Of a DNA stretch of 64,000 bases, positions 1 through 10,774 are shown in pieces. The stretch covers positions 496,001 through 560,000 of the forward strand of contig NW_026870394.1 of assembly GCF_963576545.1 (NCBI RefSeq), given 5' to 3'. The position numbers and the translations under genes are program-made. The notes below the pieces were generated by a model. The model was not told the DNA's origin. It searched no databases and worked only from the letters and a program-made list of their open reading frames with translations. The DNA is from Limanda limanda. Its lineage: Eukaryota > Chordata > Actinopteri > Pleuronectiformes > Pleuronectidae. Position 1 is the first letter of the stretch, and each line of letters starts with the position of its first letter.

Positions 1-154
1 CCGACCTTCACAAAAAAAGTTATTCAAGAATATCTCTTTCTCCTATGTGCTTTCATCCCTAACCCTAACCCTAACCCTTCCGAAAGTCGGAGAAGCTCAA
101 GGATGGTACCGATCGATGCGCGCTACCCCATTTAGTGGGGGTAAAGCCTACTTG

Positions 155-199
155 CAAGTCTCTCCGACCTTCACAAAAAAAGTTATTCAAGAATATCTC
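155..199 (+). repeat. 45-bp core identical in A and B, spanning each monomer junction
   Basis: Representative copy at the first A/B junction. The last 9 bp of either monomer (CAAGTCTCT) plus the first 36 bp of the next (from CCGACCTTCAC through the A7 tract to AATATCTC) are the same for A-A, A-B and B-A junctions. Outside this core the monomers are about 73% identical at best. The core has a few private or recurrent variants: A7G to A6GG at the end of the A tract, TTAATC, TTCACG, and a C-to-A change extending the A tract. It is either a hot zone for exchange between monomers or a constrained protein-binding element. Confidence 0.9.
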
Positions 200-318
200 C
201 TCAGATTTGGGGGAATTTCGTCGGTCGACCTCTTCCGAAGGTCGTACAAGCTCGGGGATGGTACCAATCGATCCGCAGGACCCAAATTAGTCCAGATGCA
301 ACCACTTTCCAAGTCTCT
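164..318 (+). repeat. Monomer B, representative 155-bp copy
   Basis: 103 B monomers occur, always flanked by A on both sides. Positions 1-36 are identical to A. Positions 37-69 are B-specific, with a G5 tract and the 8-bp palindrome GGTCGACC at 60-67. Positions 70-155 align without gaps to A positions 78-163, with 63 of 86 matches by my count. B has no telomere hexamers. It keeps GGTACC and ATCGAT but loses the GCGCGC run and the CTACCCC hairpin. GC is about 48% (74 of 155). 155 is 2 modulo 3, so an A+B pair is 318 bp and keeps frame. Confidence 0.97.
226..244. other. Hairpin in the B-specific block (representative)
   Basis: CGACCT, a 7-nt loop CTTCCGA, then AGGTCG; this lies at B positions 63-81 and overlaps the palindrome GGTCGACC. 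It occupies the place where A carries the TCCGA inverted repeat, so both monomers have a stem there but built from different bases. Variants at 44.0 kb (GGTCATAC), 56.1 kb (GGTTGTAC) and 36.1 kb (GGTCAACC) each weaken it. Confidence 0.7.
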
Positions 319-700
319 CCGACCTTCACAAAAAAAGTTATTCAAGAATATCTCTTTCTCCTATGTGCTTTCATCCCTAACCCTAACCCTAACCCTTCCG
401 AAAGTCGGAGAAGCTCAAGGATGGTACTGATCGATGCGCGCTACCCCATTTAGTGGGGGTAGAGCCTACTTGCAAGTCTCTCCGACCTTCACAAAAAAAG
501 TTATTCAAGAATATCTCTTTCTCCTATGTGCTTTCATCCCTAACCCTAACCCTAACCCTTCCGAAAGTCGGAGAAGCTCAAGGATGGTACCGATCGATGC
601 GTGCTACCCCATTTAGTGGGGGTAGAGCCTACTTGCAAGTCTCTCCGACCTTCACAAAAAAAGTTATTCAAGAATATCTCTTTCTCCTATGTGCTTTCAT

Positions 701-721
701 CCCTAACCCTAACCCTAACCC
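701..721 (-). other. Telomere-repeat block / minimal G-quadruplex motif (one per A monomer)
   Basis: Representative copy. The plus strand reads (CCCTAA)3CCC, so the minus strand has exactly four GGG tracts with TTA loops, the minimum for one intramolecular telomeric G-quadruplex; the plus strand could form an i-motif. The block contains two TAACCCTAA sites, which fit the YTAGGGTTR consensus known for vertebrate TRF-type Myb proteins. 289 A monomers have three hexamers and six have two, giving 879 CCCTAA hexamers, all in one orientation. That the structure or protein binding occurs in vivo is inference. Confidence 0.9.
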
Positions 722-722
722 T

Positions 723-735
723 TCCGAAAGTCGGA
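723..735. other. Short inverted repeat next to the telomere block (representative)
   Basis: TCCGA, a 3-nt loop AAG, then TCGGA. It starts two bases after the last CCC of the telomere block, at A positions 79-91. The variant TTCCAAAAG, seen in nine A monomers, breaks it. Confidence 0.7.
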
Positions 736-766
736 GAAGCTCAAGGATGGTACCGATCGATGCGCG

Positions 767-788
767 CTACCCCATTTAGTGGGGGTAG
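767..788. other. Hairpin with 7-bp stem in the A tail (representative)
   Basis: CTACCCC and GGGGTAG are separated by an 8-nt loop (ATTTAGTG); this lies at A positions 123-144. The variant CAACCCC, present in 69 A monomers, breaks the second base pair. The rarer GTAAAG variant (copies starting at 1, 1283 and 7243) breaks the outermost pair on the other arm. Cruciform extrusion is possible but not shown. Confidence 0.8.
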
Positions 789-807
789 AGCCTACTTGCA
801 AGTCTCT

Positions 808-964
808 CCGACCTTCACAAAAAAAGTTATTCAAGAATATCTCTTTCTCCTATGTGCTTTCATCCCTAACCCTAACCCTTCCGAAAGTCGGAGAAGCTCA
901 AGGATGGTACTGATCGATGTGCGCAACCCCATTTAGTGGGGGTAGAGCCTACTTGCAAGTCTCT
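808..964 (+). repeat. 157-bp A monomer with two telomere hexamers
   Basis: One CCCTAA is missing, leaving three C tracts. The same contraction occurs in the A monomers at 7724-7880, 36993-37149, 39245-39401, 43258-43414 and 57114-57270. Their neighbours differ, so most are probably independent slippage or exchange events. The minimal four-tract quadruplex motif is lost in each. Confidence 0.95.
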
Positions 965-2733
965 CCGACCTTCACAAAAAACGTTATTCAAGAATATCTC
1001 CTCAGATTTGGGGGAATTTCGTCGGTCGACCTCTTCCAAAGGTCGTACAAGCTCGGGGATGGTACCAATCGATCCGCAGGACCCAAATTAGTCCAGATGC
1101 AACCACTTTCCAAGTCTCTCCGACCTTCACAAAAAAAGTTATTCAAGAATATCTCTTTCTCCTATGTGCTTTCATCCCTAACCCTAACCCTAACCCTTCC
1201 AAAAGTCGGAGAAGCTCAAGGATGGTACTGATCGATGCGCGCTACCCCATTTAGTGGGGGTAGAGCCTACTTGCAAGTCTCTCCGACCTTCACAAAAAAA
1301 GTTATTCAAGAATATCTCTTTCTCCTATGTGCTTTCATCCCTAACCCTAACCCTAACCCTTCCGAAAGTCGGAGAAGCTCAAGGATGGTACCGATCGATG
1401 CGCGCTACCCCATTTAGTGGGGGTAAAGCCTACTTGCAAGTCTCTCCGACCTTCACAAAAAAAGTTATTCAAGAATATCTCCTCAGATTTGGGGGAATTT
1501 CGTCGGTCGACCTCTTCCGAAGGTCGTACAAGCTCGGGGATGGTACCAATCGATCCGCAGGACCCAAATTAGTCCAGATGCAACCACTTTCCAAGTCTCT
1601 CCGACCTTCACAAAAAAAGTTATTCAAGAATATCTCTTTCTCCTATGTGCTTTCATCCCTAACCCTAACCCTAACCCTTCCGAAAGTCGGAGAAGCTCAA
1701 GGATGGTACTGATCGATGCGCGCTACCCCATTTAGTGGGGGTAGAGCCTACTTGCAAGTCTCTCCGACCTTCACAAAAAAAGTTATTCAAGAATATCTCT
1801 TTCTCCTATGTGCTTTCATCCCTAACCCTAACCCTAACCCTTCCGAAAGTCGGAGAAGCTCAAGGATGGTACCGATCGATGCGCGCTACCCCATTTAGTG
1901 GGGGTAGAGCCTACTTGCAAGTCTCTCCGACCTTCACAAAAAAAGTTATTCAAGAATATCTCTTTCTCCTATGTGCTTTCATCCCTAACCCTAACCCTAA
2001 CCCTTCCGAAAGTCGGAGAAGCTCAAGGATGGTACCGATCGATGCGCGCTACCCCATTTAGTGGGGGTAGAGCCTACTTGCAAGTCTCTCCGACCTTCAC
2101 AAAAAAAGTTATTCAAGAATATCTCTTTCTCCTATGTGCTTTCATCCCTAACCCTAACCCTAACCCTTCCGAAAGTCGGAGAAGCTCAAGGATGGTACCG
2201 ATCGATGCGCGCTACCCCATTTAGTGGGAGTAGAGCCTACTTGCAAGTCTCTCCGACCTTCACAAAAAAAGTTATTCAAGAATATCTCTTTCTCCTATGT
2301 GCTTTCATCCCTAACCCTAACCCTAACCCTTCCGAAAGTCGGAGAAGCTCAAGGATGGTACCGATCGATGCGCGCTACCCCATTTAGTGGGGGTAGAGCC
2401 TACTTGCAAGTCTCTCCGACCTTCACAAAAAAAGTTATTCAAGAATATCTCTTTCTCCTATGTGCTTTCATCCCTAACCCTAACCCTAACCCTTCCGAAA
2501 GTCGGAGAAGCTCAAGGATGGTACTGATCGATGCGCGCAACCCCATTTAGTGGGGGTAGAGCCTACTTGCAAGTCTCTCCGACCTTCACAAAAAAAGTTA
2601 TTTAAGAATATCTCCTCAGATTTGGGGGAATTTCGTCGGTCGACCTCTTCCGAAGGTCGTACAAGCTCGGGGATGGTACCAATCGATCCGCAGGACCCAA
2701 ATTAGTCCAGATGCAACCACTTTCCAAGTCTCT

Positions 2734-4665
2734 CCGACCTTCACAAAAAAAGTTATTCAAGAATATCTCTTTCTCCTATGTGCTTTCATCCCTAACCCTA
2801 ACCCTAACCCTTCCGAAAGTCGGAGAAGCTCAAGGATGGTACCGATCGATGCGCGCTACCCCATTTAGTGGGGGTAGAGCCTATTTGCAAGTCTCTCCGA
2901 CCTTCACAAAAAAAGTTATTCAAGAATATCTCTTTCTCCTATGTGCTTTCATCCCTAACCCTAACCCTAACCCTTCCGAAAGTCGGAGAAGCTCAAGGAT
3001 GGTACCGATCGATGCGCGCTACCCCATTTAGTGGGGGTAGAGCCTACTTGCAAGTCTCTCCGACCTTCACAAAAAAAGTTAATCAAGAATATCTCTTTCT
3101 CCTATGTGCTTTCATCCCTAACCCTAACCCTAACCCTTCCGAAAGTCGGAGAAGCTCAAGGATGGTACCGATCGATGCGCGCTACCCCATTTAGTGGGGG
3201 TAGAGCCTACTTGCAAGTCTCTCCGACCTTCACAAAAAAAGTTATTCAAGAATATCTCCTCAGATTTGGGGGAATTTCGTCGGTCGACCTTTTCCGAAGG
3301 TCGTACAAGCTCGGGGATGGTACCAATCGATCCGCAGGACCCAAATTAGTCCAGATGCAACCACTTTCCAAGTCTCTCCGACCTTCACAAAAAAAGTTAT
3401 TCAAGAATATCTCTTTCTCCTATGTGCTTTCATCCCTAACCCTAACCCTAACCCTTCCGAAAGTCGGAGAAGCTCAAGGATGGTACCGATCGATGCGCGC
3501 TACCCCATTTAGTGGGGGTAGAGCCTACTTGCAAGTCTCTCCGACCTTCACAAAAAAAGTTATTCAAGAATATCTCTTTCTCCTATGTGCTTTCATCCCT
3601 AACCCTAACCCTAACCCTTCCGAAAGTCGGAGAAGCTCAAGGATGGTACCGATCGATGCGCGCTACCCCATTTAGTGGGGGTAGAGCCTACTTGCAAGTC
3701 TCTCCGACCTTCACAAAAAAAGTTAATCAAGAATATCTCTTTCTCCTATGTGCTTTCATCCCTAACCCTAACCCTAACCCTTCCGAAAGTCGGAGAAGCT
3801 CAAGGATGGTACCGATCGATGCGCGCTACCCCATTTAGTGGGGGTAGAGCCTACTTGCAAGTCTCTCCGACCTTCACAAAAAAAGTTATTCAAGAATATC
3901 TCCTCAGATTTGGGGGAATTTCGTCGGTCGACCTTTTCCGAAGGTCGTACAAGCTCGGGGATGGTACCAATCGATCCGCAGGACCCAAATTAGTCCAGAT
4001 GCAACCACTTTCCAAGTCTCTCCGACCTTCACAAAAAAAGTTATTCAAGAATATCTCTTTCTCCTATGTGCTTTCATCCCTAACCCTAACCCTAACCCTT
4101 CCGAAAGTCGGAGAAGCTCAAGGATGGTACCGATCGATGCGCGCTACCCCATTTAGTGGGGGTAGAGCCTACTTGCAAGTCTCTCCGACCTTCACAAAAA
4201 AAGTTATTCAAGAATATCTCTTTCTCCTATGTGCTTTCATCCCTAACCCTAACCCTAACCCTTCCGAAAGTCGGAGAAGCTCAAGGATGGTACCGATCGA
4301 TGCGCGCTACCCCATTTAGTGGGGGTAGAGCCTACTTGCAAGTCTCTCCGACCTTCACAAAAAAAGTTAATCAAGAATATCTCTTTCTCCTATGTGCTTT
4401 CATCCCTAACCCTAACCCTAACCCTTCCGAAAGTCGGAGAAGCTCAAGGATGGTACCGATCGATGCGCGCTACCCCATTTAGTGGGGGTAGAGCCTACTT
4501 GCAAGTCTCTCCGACCTTCACAAAAAAAGTTATTCAAGAATATCTCCTCAGATTTGGGGGAATTTCGTCGGTCGACCTTTTCCGAAGGTCGTACAAGCTC
4601 GGGGATGGTACCAATCGATCCGCAGGACCCAAATTAGTCCAGATGCAACCACTTTCCAAGTCTCT
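2734..4665 (+). repeat. 644-bp higher-order repeat (A3 B), three tandem copies
   Basis: Copies are 2734-3377, 3378-4021 and 4022-4665. Each is three A followed by B. In all three copies the third A carries GTTAATCAAG instead of GTTATTCAAG, and the B carries CGACCTTTTCCG. The first copy differs by TATTTGC in its first A. Shared private markers in register prove duplication of the 4-mer as a unit. Confidence 0.95.
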
Positions 4666-6924
4666 CCGACCTTCACAAAAAAAGTTATTCAAGAATATCT
4701 CTTTCTCCTATGTGCTTTCATCCCTAACCCTAACCCTAACCCTTCCGAAAGTCGGAGAAGCTCAAGGATGGTACCGATCGATGCGCGCTACCCCATTTAG
4801 TGGGGGTAGAGCCTACTTGCAAGTCTCTCCGACCTTCACAAAAAAAGTTATTCAAGAATATCTCTTTCTCCTATGTGCTTTCATCCCTAACCCTAACCCT
4901 AACCCTTCCGAAAGTCGGAGAAGCTCAAGGATGGTACCGATCGATGCGCGCTACCCCATTTAGTGGGGGTAGAGCCTACTTGCAAGTCTCTCCGACCTTC
5001 ACAAAAAAAGTTATTCAAGAATATCTCTTTCTCCTATGTGCTTTCATCCCTAACCCTAACCCTAACCCTTCCGAAAGTCGGAGAAGCTCAAGGATGGTAC
5101 CGATCGATGCGCGCTACCCCATTTAGTGGGGGTAGAGCCTACTTGCAAGTCTCTCCGACCTTCACAAAAAAAGTTATTCAAGAATATCTCCTCAGATTTT
5201 GGGGGAATTTCGTCGGTCGACCTCTTCCGAAGGTCGTACAAGCTCGGGGATGGTACCAATCGATCTGCAGGACCCAAATTAGTCCAGATGCAACCACTTT
5301 CCAAGTCTCTCCGACCTTCACAAAAAAAGTTATTCAAGAATATCTCTTTCTCCTATGTGCTTTCATCCCTAACCCTAACCCTAACCCTTCCGAAAGTCGG
5401 AGAAGCTCAAGGATGGTACCGATCGATGCGCGTTACCCCATTTAGGGGGGGTAGAGCCTACTTGCAAGTCTCTCCGACCTTCACAAAAAAAGTTATTCAA
5501 GAATATCTCTTTCTCCTATGTGCTTTCATCCCTAACCCTAACCCTAACCCTTCCGAAAGTCGGAGAAGCTCAAGGATGGTACCGATCGATGCGCGCTACC
5601 CCATTTAGTGGGGGTAGAGCCTACTTGCAAGTCTCTCCGACCTTCACAAAAAAAGTTATTCAAGAATATCTCCTCAGATTTGGGGGAATTTCGTCGGTCG
5701 ACCTCTTCCGAAGGTCGTACAAGCTCGGGGATGGTACCAATCGATCTGCAGGACCCAAATTAGTCCAGATGCAACCACTTTCCAAGTCTCTCCGACCTTC
5801 ACAAAAAAAGTTATTCAAGAATATCTCTTTCTCCTATGTGCTTTCATCCCTAACCCTAACCCTAACCCTTCCGAAAGTCGGAGAAGCTCAAGGATGGTAC
5901 CGATCGATGCGCGCTACCCCATTTAGTGGGGGTAGAGCCTACTTGCAAGTCTCTCCGACCTTCACAAAAAAAGTTATTCAAGAATATCTCTTTCTCCTAT
6001 GTGCTTTCATCCCTAACCCTAACCCTAACCCTTCCGAAAGTCGGAGAAGCTCAAGGATGGTACCGATCGATGCGCGCTACCCCATTTAGTGGGGGTAGAG
6101 CCTACTTGCAAGTCTCTCCGACCTTCACAAAAAAAGTTATTCAAGAATATCTCCTCAGATTTGGGGGAATTTCGTCGGTCGACCTCTTCCGAAGGTCGTA
6201 CAAGCTCGGGGATGGTACCAATCGATCCGCAGGACCCAAATTAGTCCAGATGCAACCACTTTCCAAGTCTCTCCGACCTTCACAAAAAAAGTTATTCAAG
6301 AATATCTCTTTCTCCTATGTGCTTTCATCCCTAACCCTAACCCTAACCCTTCCGAAAGTCGGAGAAGCTCAAGGATGGTACCGATCGATGCGCGCTACCC
6401 CATTTAGTGGGGGTAGAGCCTACTTGCAAGTCTCTCCGACCTTCACAAAAAAAGTTATTCAAGAATATCTCTTTCTCCTATGTGCTTTCATCCCTAACCC
6501 TAACCCTAACCCTTCCGAAAGTCGGAGAAGCTCAAGGATGGTACCGATCGATGCGCGCTACCCCATTTAGTGGGGGTAGAGCCTACTTGCAAGTCTCTCC
6601 GACCTTCACAAAAAAAGTTATTCAAGAATATCTCTTTCTCCTATGTGCTTTCATCCCTAACCCTAACCCTAACCCTTCCGAAAGTCGGAGAAGCTCAAGG
6701 ATGGTACCGATCGATGCGCGCTACCCCATTTAGTGGGGGTAGAGCCTACTTGCAAGTCTCTCCGACCTTCACAAAAAAAGTTATTCAAGAATATCTCTTT
6801 CTCCTATGTGCTTTCATCCCTAACCCTAACCCTAACCCTTCCGAAAGTCGGAGAAGCTCAAGGATGGTACCGATCGATGCGCGCTACCCCATTTAGTGGG
6901 GGTAGAGCCTACTTGCAAGTCTCT
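4666..6924 (+). repeat. Irregular section with two PstI-bearing B monomers
   Basis: Order: A3, B, A2, B, A2, B, A4. The first B (5155-5310) has an extra T in its T3G5 region and is 156 bp. It and the next B (5637-5791) carry the CTGCAG variant that is otherwise confined to 45.5 kb and beyond. The A at 5311-5473 has two private changes, GCGTTACC and ATTTAGGGGGGG. Confidence 0.9.
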
Positions 6925-9339
6925 CCGACCTTCACAAAAAAAGTTATTCAAGAATATCTCCTCAGATTTGGGGGAATTTCGTCGGTCGACCTCTTCCGAA
7001 GGTCGTACAAGCTCGGGGATGGTACCAATCGATCCGCAGGACCCAAATTAGTCCAGATGCAACCACTTTCCAAGTCTCTCCGACCTTCACAAAAAAAGTT
7101 ATTCAAGAATATCTCTTTCTCCTATGTGCTTTCATCCCTAACCCTAACCCTAACCCTTCCGAAAGTCGGAGAAGCTCAAGGATGGTACTGATCGATGTGC
7201 GCTACCCCATTTAGTGGGGGTAGAGCCTACTTGCAAGTCTCTCCGACCTTCACAAAAAAAGTTATTCAAGAATATCTCTTTCTCCTATGTGCTTTCATCC
7301 CTAACCCTAACCCTAACCCTTCCGAAAGTCGGAGAAGCTCAAGGATGGTACCGATCGATGCGCGCTACCCCATTTAGTGGGGGTAAAGCCTACTTGCAAG
7401 TCTCTCCGACCTTCACAAAAAAAGTTATTCAAGAATATCTCCTCAGATTTGGGGGAATTTCGTCGGTCGACCTCTTCCGAAGGTCGTACAAGCTCGGGGA
7501 TGGTACCAATCGATCCGCAGGACCCAATTTAGTCCAGATGCAACCACTTTCCAAGTCTCTCCGACCTTCACAAAAAAAGTTATTCAAGAATATCTCTTTC
7601 TCCTATGTGCTTTCATCCCTAACCCTAACCCTAACCCTTCCGAAAGTCGGAGAAGCTCAAGGATGGTACTGATCGATGCGCGCTACCCCATTTAGTGGGG
7701 GTAGAGCCTACTTGCAAGTCTCTCCGACCTTCACAAAAAAAGTTATTCAAGAATATCTCTTTCTCCTATGTGCTTTCATCCCTAACCCTAACCCTTCCGA
7801 AAGTCGGAGAAGCTCAAGGATGGTACCGATCGATGCGCGCTACCCCATTTAGTGGGGGTAGAGCCTACTTGCAAGTCTCTCCGACCTTCACAAAAAAAGT
7901 TATTCAAGAATATCTCTTTCTCCTATGTGCTTTCATCCCTAACCCTAACCCTAACCCTTCCGAAAGTCGGAGAAGCTCAAGGATGGTACCGATCGATGCG
8001 CGCTACCCCATTTAGTGGGGGTAGAGCCTACTTGCAAGTCTCTCCGACCTTCACAAAAAAAGTTATTCAAGAATATCTCTTTCTCCTATGTGCTTTCATC
8101 CCTAACCCTAACCCTAACCCTTCCGAAAGTCGGAGAAGCTCAAGGATGGTACCGATCGATGCGCGCTACCCCATTTAGTGGGGGTAGAGCCTACTTGCAA
8201 GTCTCTCCGACCTTCACAAAAAAAGTTATTCAAGAATATCTCTTTCTCCTATGTGCTTTCATCCCTAACCCTAACCCTAACCCTTCCGAAAGTCGGAGAA
8301 GCTCAAGGATGGTACCGATCGATGCGCGCTACCCCATTTAGTGGGGGTAGAGCCTACTTGCAAGTCTCTCCGACCTTCACAAAAAAAGTTATTCAAGAAT
8401 ATCTCTTTCTCCTATGTGCTTTCATCCCTAACCCTAACCCTAACCCTTCCGAAAGTCGGAGAAGCTCAAGGATGGTACCGATCGATGCGCGCTACCCCAT
8501 TTAGTGGGGGTAGAGCCTACTTGCAAGTCTCTCCGACCTTCACAAAAAAAGTTATTCAAGAATATCTCTTTCTCCTATGTGCTTTCATCCCTAACCCTAA
8601 CCCTAACCCTTCCGAAAGTCGGAGAAGCTCAAGGATGGTACTGATCGATGCGCGCAACCCCATTTAGTGGGGGTAGAGCCTACTTGCAAGTCTCTCCGAC
8701 CTTCACAAAAAAAGTTATTCAAGAATATCTCCTCAGATTTGGGGGAATTTCGTCGGTCGACCTCTTCCGAAGGTCGTACAAGCTCGGGGATGGTACCAAT
8801 CGATCCGCAGGACCCAAATTAGTCCAGATGCAACCACTTTCCAAGTCTCTCCGACCTTCACAAAAAAAGTTATTCAAGAATATCTCTTTCTCCTATGTGC
8901 TTTCATCCCTAACCCTAACCCTAACCCTTCCGAAAGTCGGAGAAGCTCAAGGATGGTACCGATCGATGCGCGCTACCCCATTTAGTGGGGGTAGAGCCTA
9001 TTTGCAAGTCTCTCCGACCTTCACAAAAAAAGTTATTCAAGAATATCTCTTTCTCCTATGTGCTTTCATCCCTAACCCTAACCCTAACCCTTCCGAAAGT
9101 CGGAGAAGCTCAAGGATGGTACCGATCGATGCGCGCTACCCCATTTAGTGGGGGTAGAGCCTACTTGCAAGTCTCTCCGACCTTCACAAAAAAAGTTATT
9201 CAAGAATATCTCTTTCTCCTATGTGCTTTCATCCCTAACCCTAACCCTAACCCTTCCGAAAGTCGGAGAAGCTCAAGGATGGTACTGATCGATGCGCGCA
9301 ACCCCATTTAGTGGGGGTAGAGCCTACTTGCAAGTCTCT
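6925..9339 (+). repeat. Diverged copy of the 965-2896 segment plus extension
   Basis: Order: B, A2, B, A7, B, A3. The first five monomers (6925-7723, 799 bp) match 965-1763 in type and markers: B, A with GGTACT, A with GTAAAG, B, A with GGTACT and GCTACC. After that the copies differ by one A. The B at 7406-7560 has a private CCCAATTTAG, and the A at 7724-7880 is the 157-bp form. Confidence 0.85.
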
Positions 9340-10774
9340 CCGACCTTCACAAAAAAAGTTATTCAAGAATATCTCCTCAGATTTGGGGGAATTTCGTCGG
9401 TCGACCTCTTCCGAAGGTCGTACAAGCTCGGGGATGGTACCAATCGATCCGCAGGACCCAAATTAGTCCAGATGCAACCACTTTCCAAGTCTCTCCGACC
9501 TTCACAAAAAAAGTTATTCAAGAATATCTCTTTCTCCTATGTGCTTTCATCCCTAACCCTAACCCTAACCCTTCCGAAAGTCGGAGAAGCTCAAGGATGG
9601 TACCGATCGATGCGCGCTACCCCATTTAGTGGGGGTAGAGCCTACTTGCAAGTCTCTCCGACCTTCACAAAAAAAGTTATTCAAGAATATCTCTTTCTCC
9701 TATGTGCTTTCATCCCTAACCCTAACCCTAACCCTTCCGAAAGTCGGAGAAGCTCAAGGATGGTACCGATCGATGCGCGCAACCCCATTTAGTGGGGGTA
9801 GAGCCTACTTGCAAGTCTCTCCGACCTTCACAAAAAAGGTTATTCAAGAATATCTCCTCAGATTTGGGGGAATTTCGTCGGTCGACCTCTTCCGAAGGTC
9901 GTACAAGCTCGGGGATGGTACCAATCGATCCGCAGGACCCAAATTAGTCCAGATGCAACCACTTTCCAAGTCTCTCCGACCTTCACAAAAAAAGTTATTC
10001 AAGAATATCTCTTTCTCCTATGTGCTTTCATCCCTAACCCTAACCCTAACCCTTCCGAAAGTCGGAGAAGCTCAAGGATGGTACCGATCGATGCGCGCTA
10101 CCCCATTTAGTGGGGGTAGAGCCTACTTGCAAGTCTCTCCGACCTTCACAAAAAAAGTTATTCAAGAATATCTCTTTCTCCTATGTGCTTTCATCCCTAA
10201 CCCTAACCCTAACCCTTCCGAAAGTCGGAGAAGCTCAAGGATGGTACCGATCGATGCGCGCAACCCCATTTAGTGGGGGTAGAGCCTACTTGCAAGTCTC
10301 TCCGACCTTCACAAAAAAGGTTATTCAAGAATATCTCCTCAGATTTGGGGGGATTTCGTCGGTCGACCTCTTCCGAAGGTCGTACAAGCTCGGGGATGGT
10401 ACCAATCGATCCGCAGGACCCAAATTAGTCCAGATGCAACCACTTTCCAAGTCTCTCCGACCTTCACAAAAAAAGTTATTCAAGAATATCTCTTTCTCCT
10501 ATGTGCTTTCATCCCTAACCCTAACCCTAACCCTTCCGAAAGTCGGAGAAGCTCAAGGATGGTACCGATCGATGCGCGCTACCCCATTTAGTGGGGGTAG
10601 AGCCTACTTGCAAGTCTCTCCGACCTTCACAAAAAAAGTTATTCAAGAATATCTCCTCAGATTTGGGGGAATTTCGTCGGTCGACCTCTTCCGAAGGTCG
10701 TACAAGCTCGGGGATGGTACCAATCGATCCGCAGGACCCAAATTAGTCCAGATGCAACCACTTTCCAAGTCTCT
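9340..10774 (+). repeat. Partial 13-mer higher-order unit (first nine monomers)
   Basis: Order: B, A2, B, A2, B, A, B. This is the start of the 2,087-bp unit seen further right, including the paired markers GCAACC in the second A of each pair and AAAAAAGG in the following B (9821 and 10302). It then runs into a seven-A tract rather than the usual four. The B at 10302-10456 has a private G6ATTTC. Confidence 0.85.

Larger units (their letters stand above)
645..807 (+). repeat. Monomer A, representative 163-bp copy
   Basis: This is a copy of the commonest form; 295 A monomers occur, one of them partial. Layout within the monomer: positions 1-36 are the head shared with B, including an A7 tract; 37-77 are the A-specific block ending in (CCCTAA)3CCC at 57-77; 78-163 are a tail homologous to B. 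The tail holds a short inverted repeat at 79-91, the overlapping palindromes GGTACC, CGATCG, ATCGAT and GCGCGC at about 101-123, and a 7-bp-stem hairpin at 123-144. GC is about 47% (77 of 163). 163 is 1 modulo 3, so reading frames rotate from one A to the next. Confidence 0.97.
1..2733 (+). repeat. Left mosaic section, A-rich
   Basis: Seventeen monomers: A, B, A4, B, A2, B, A6, B. The triplet of an A with GTAAAG, a B, and an A with GGTACT plus GCGCTACC occurs at 1-481 and again at 1283-1763. The section has one 157-bp A (808-964), a B with AAAAAACGTT (965-1119) and a B with TTATTTAAG in the head (2579-2733). Monomers from 965 to 2896 match 6925-9013 in order and in markers, apart from one extra A and some private changes in the second copy. 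Confidence 0.9.

Noticed and set aside
226..244. CENP-B box
   Set aside because: TTCGTCGGTCGACC in B begins with TTCG but lacks the required A and CGGG spacing of the box, and the A-monomer sequence TTCCGAAAGTCGGA does not fit either.
645..807. Pol III promoter boxes or a tRNA/5S-derived repeat
   Set aside because: No GGTTCGANTCC-like B box is present in either monomer, and no cloverleaf can be drawn; GTAGAGCC is too short to count as an A box.
5155..5310. Single-base homopolymer length changes as biology (extra T here; extra T in GGATTGG at about 20.87 kb)
   Set aside because: Each is found once and is the kind of change long-read consensus errors produce. I list them as variants but draw no conclusion. 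The TC insertion at 46.8 and 49.5 kb is kept because it is shared in register by two copies.
5062..5337. Minus-strand ORF of 91 codons, and a similar one at 20676-20951
   Set aside because: Both exist only because the local B has a 1-bp insertion (extra T at about 5.2 kb and at about 20.87 kb). They are antisense readings of the same repeat.
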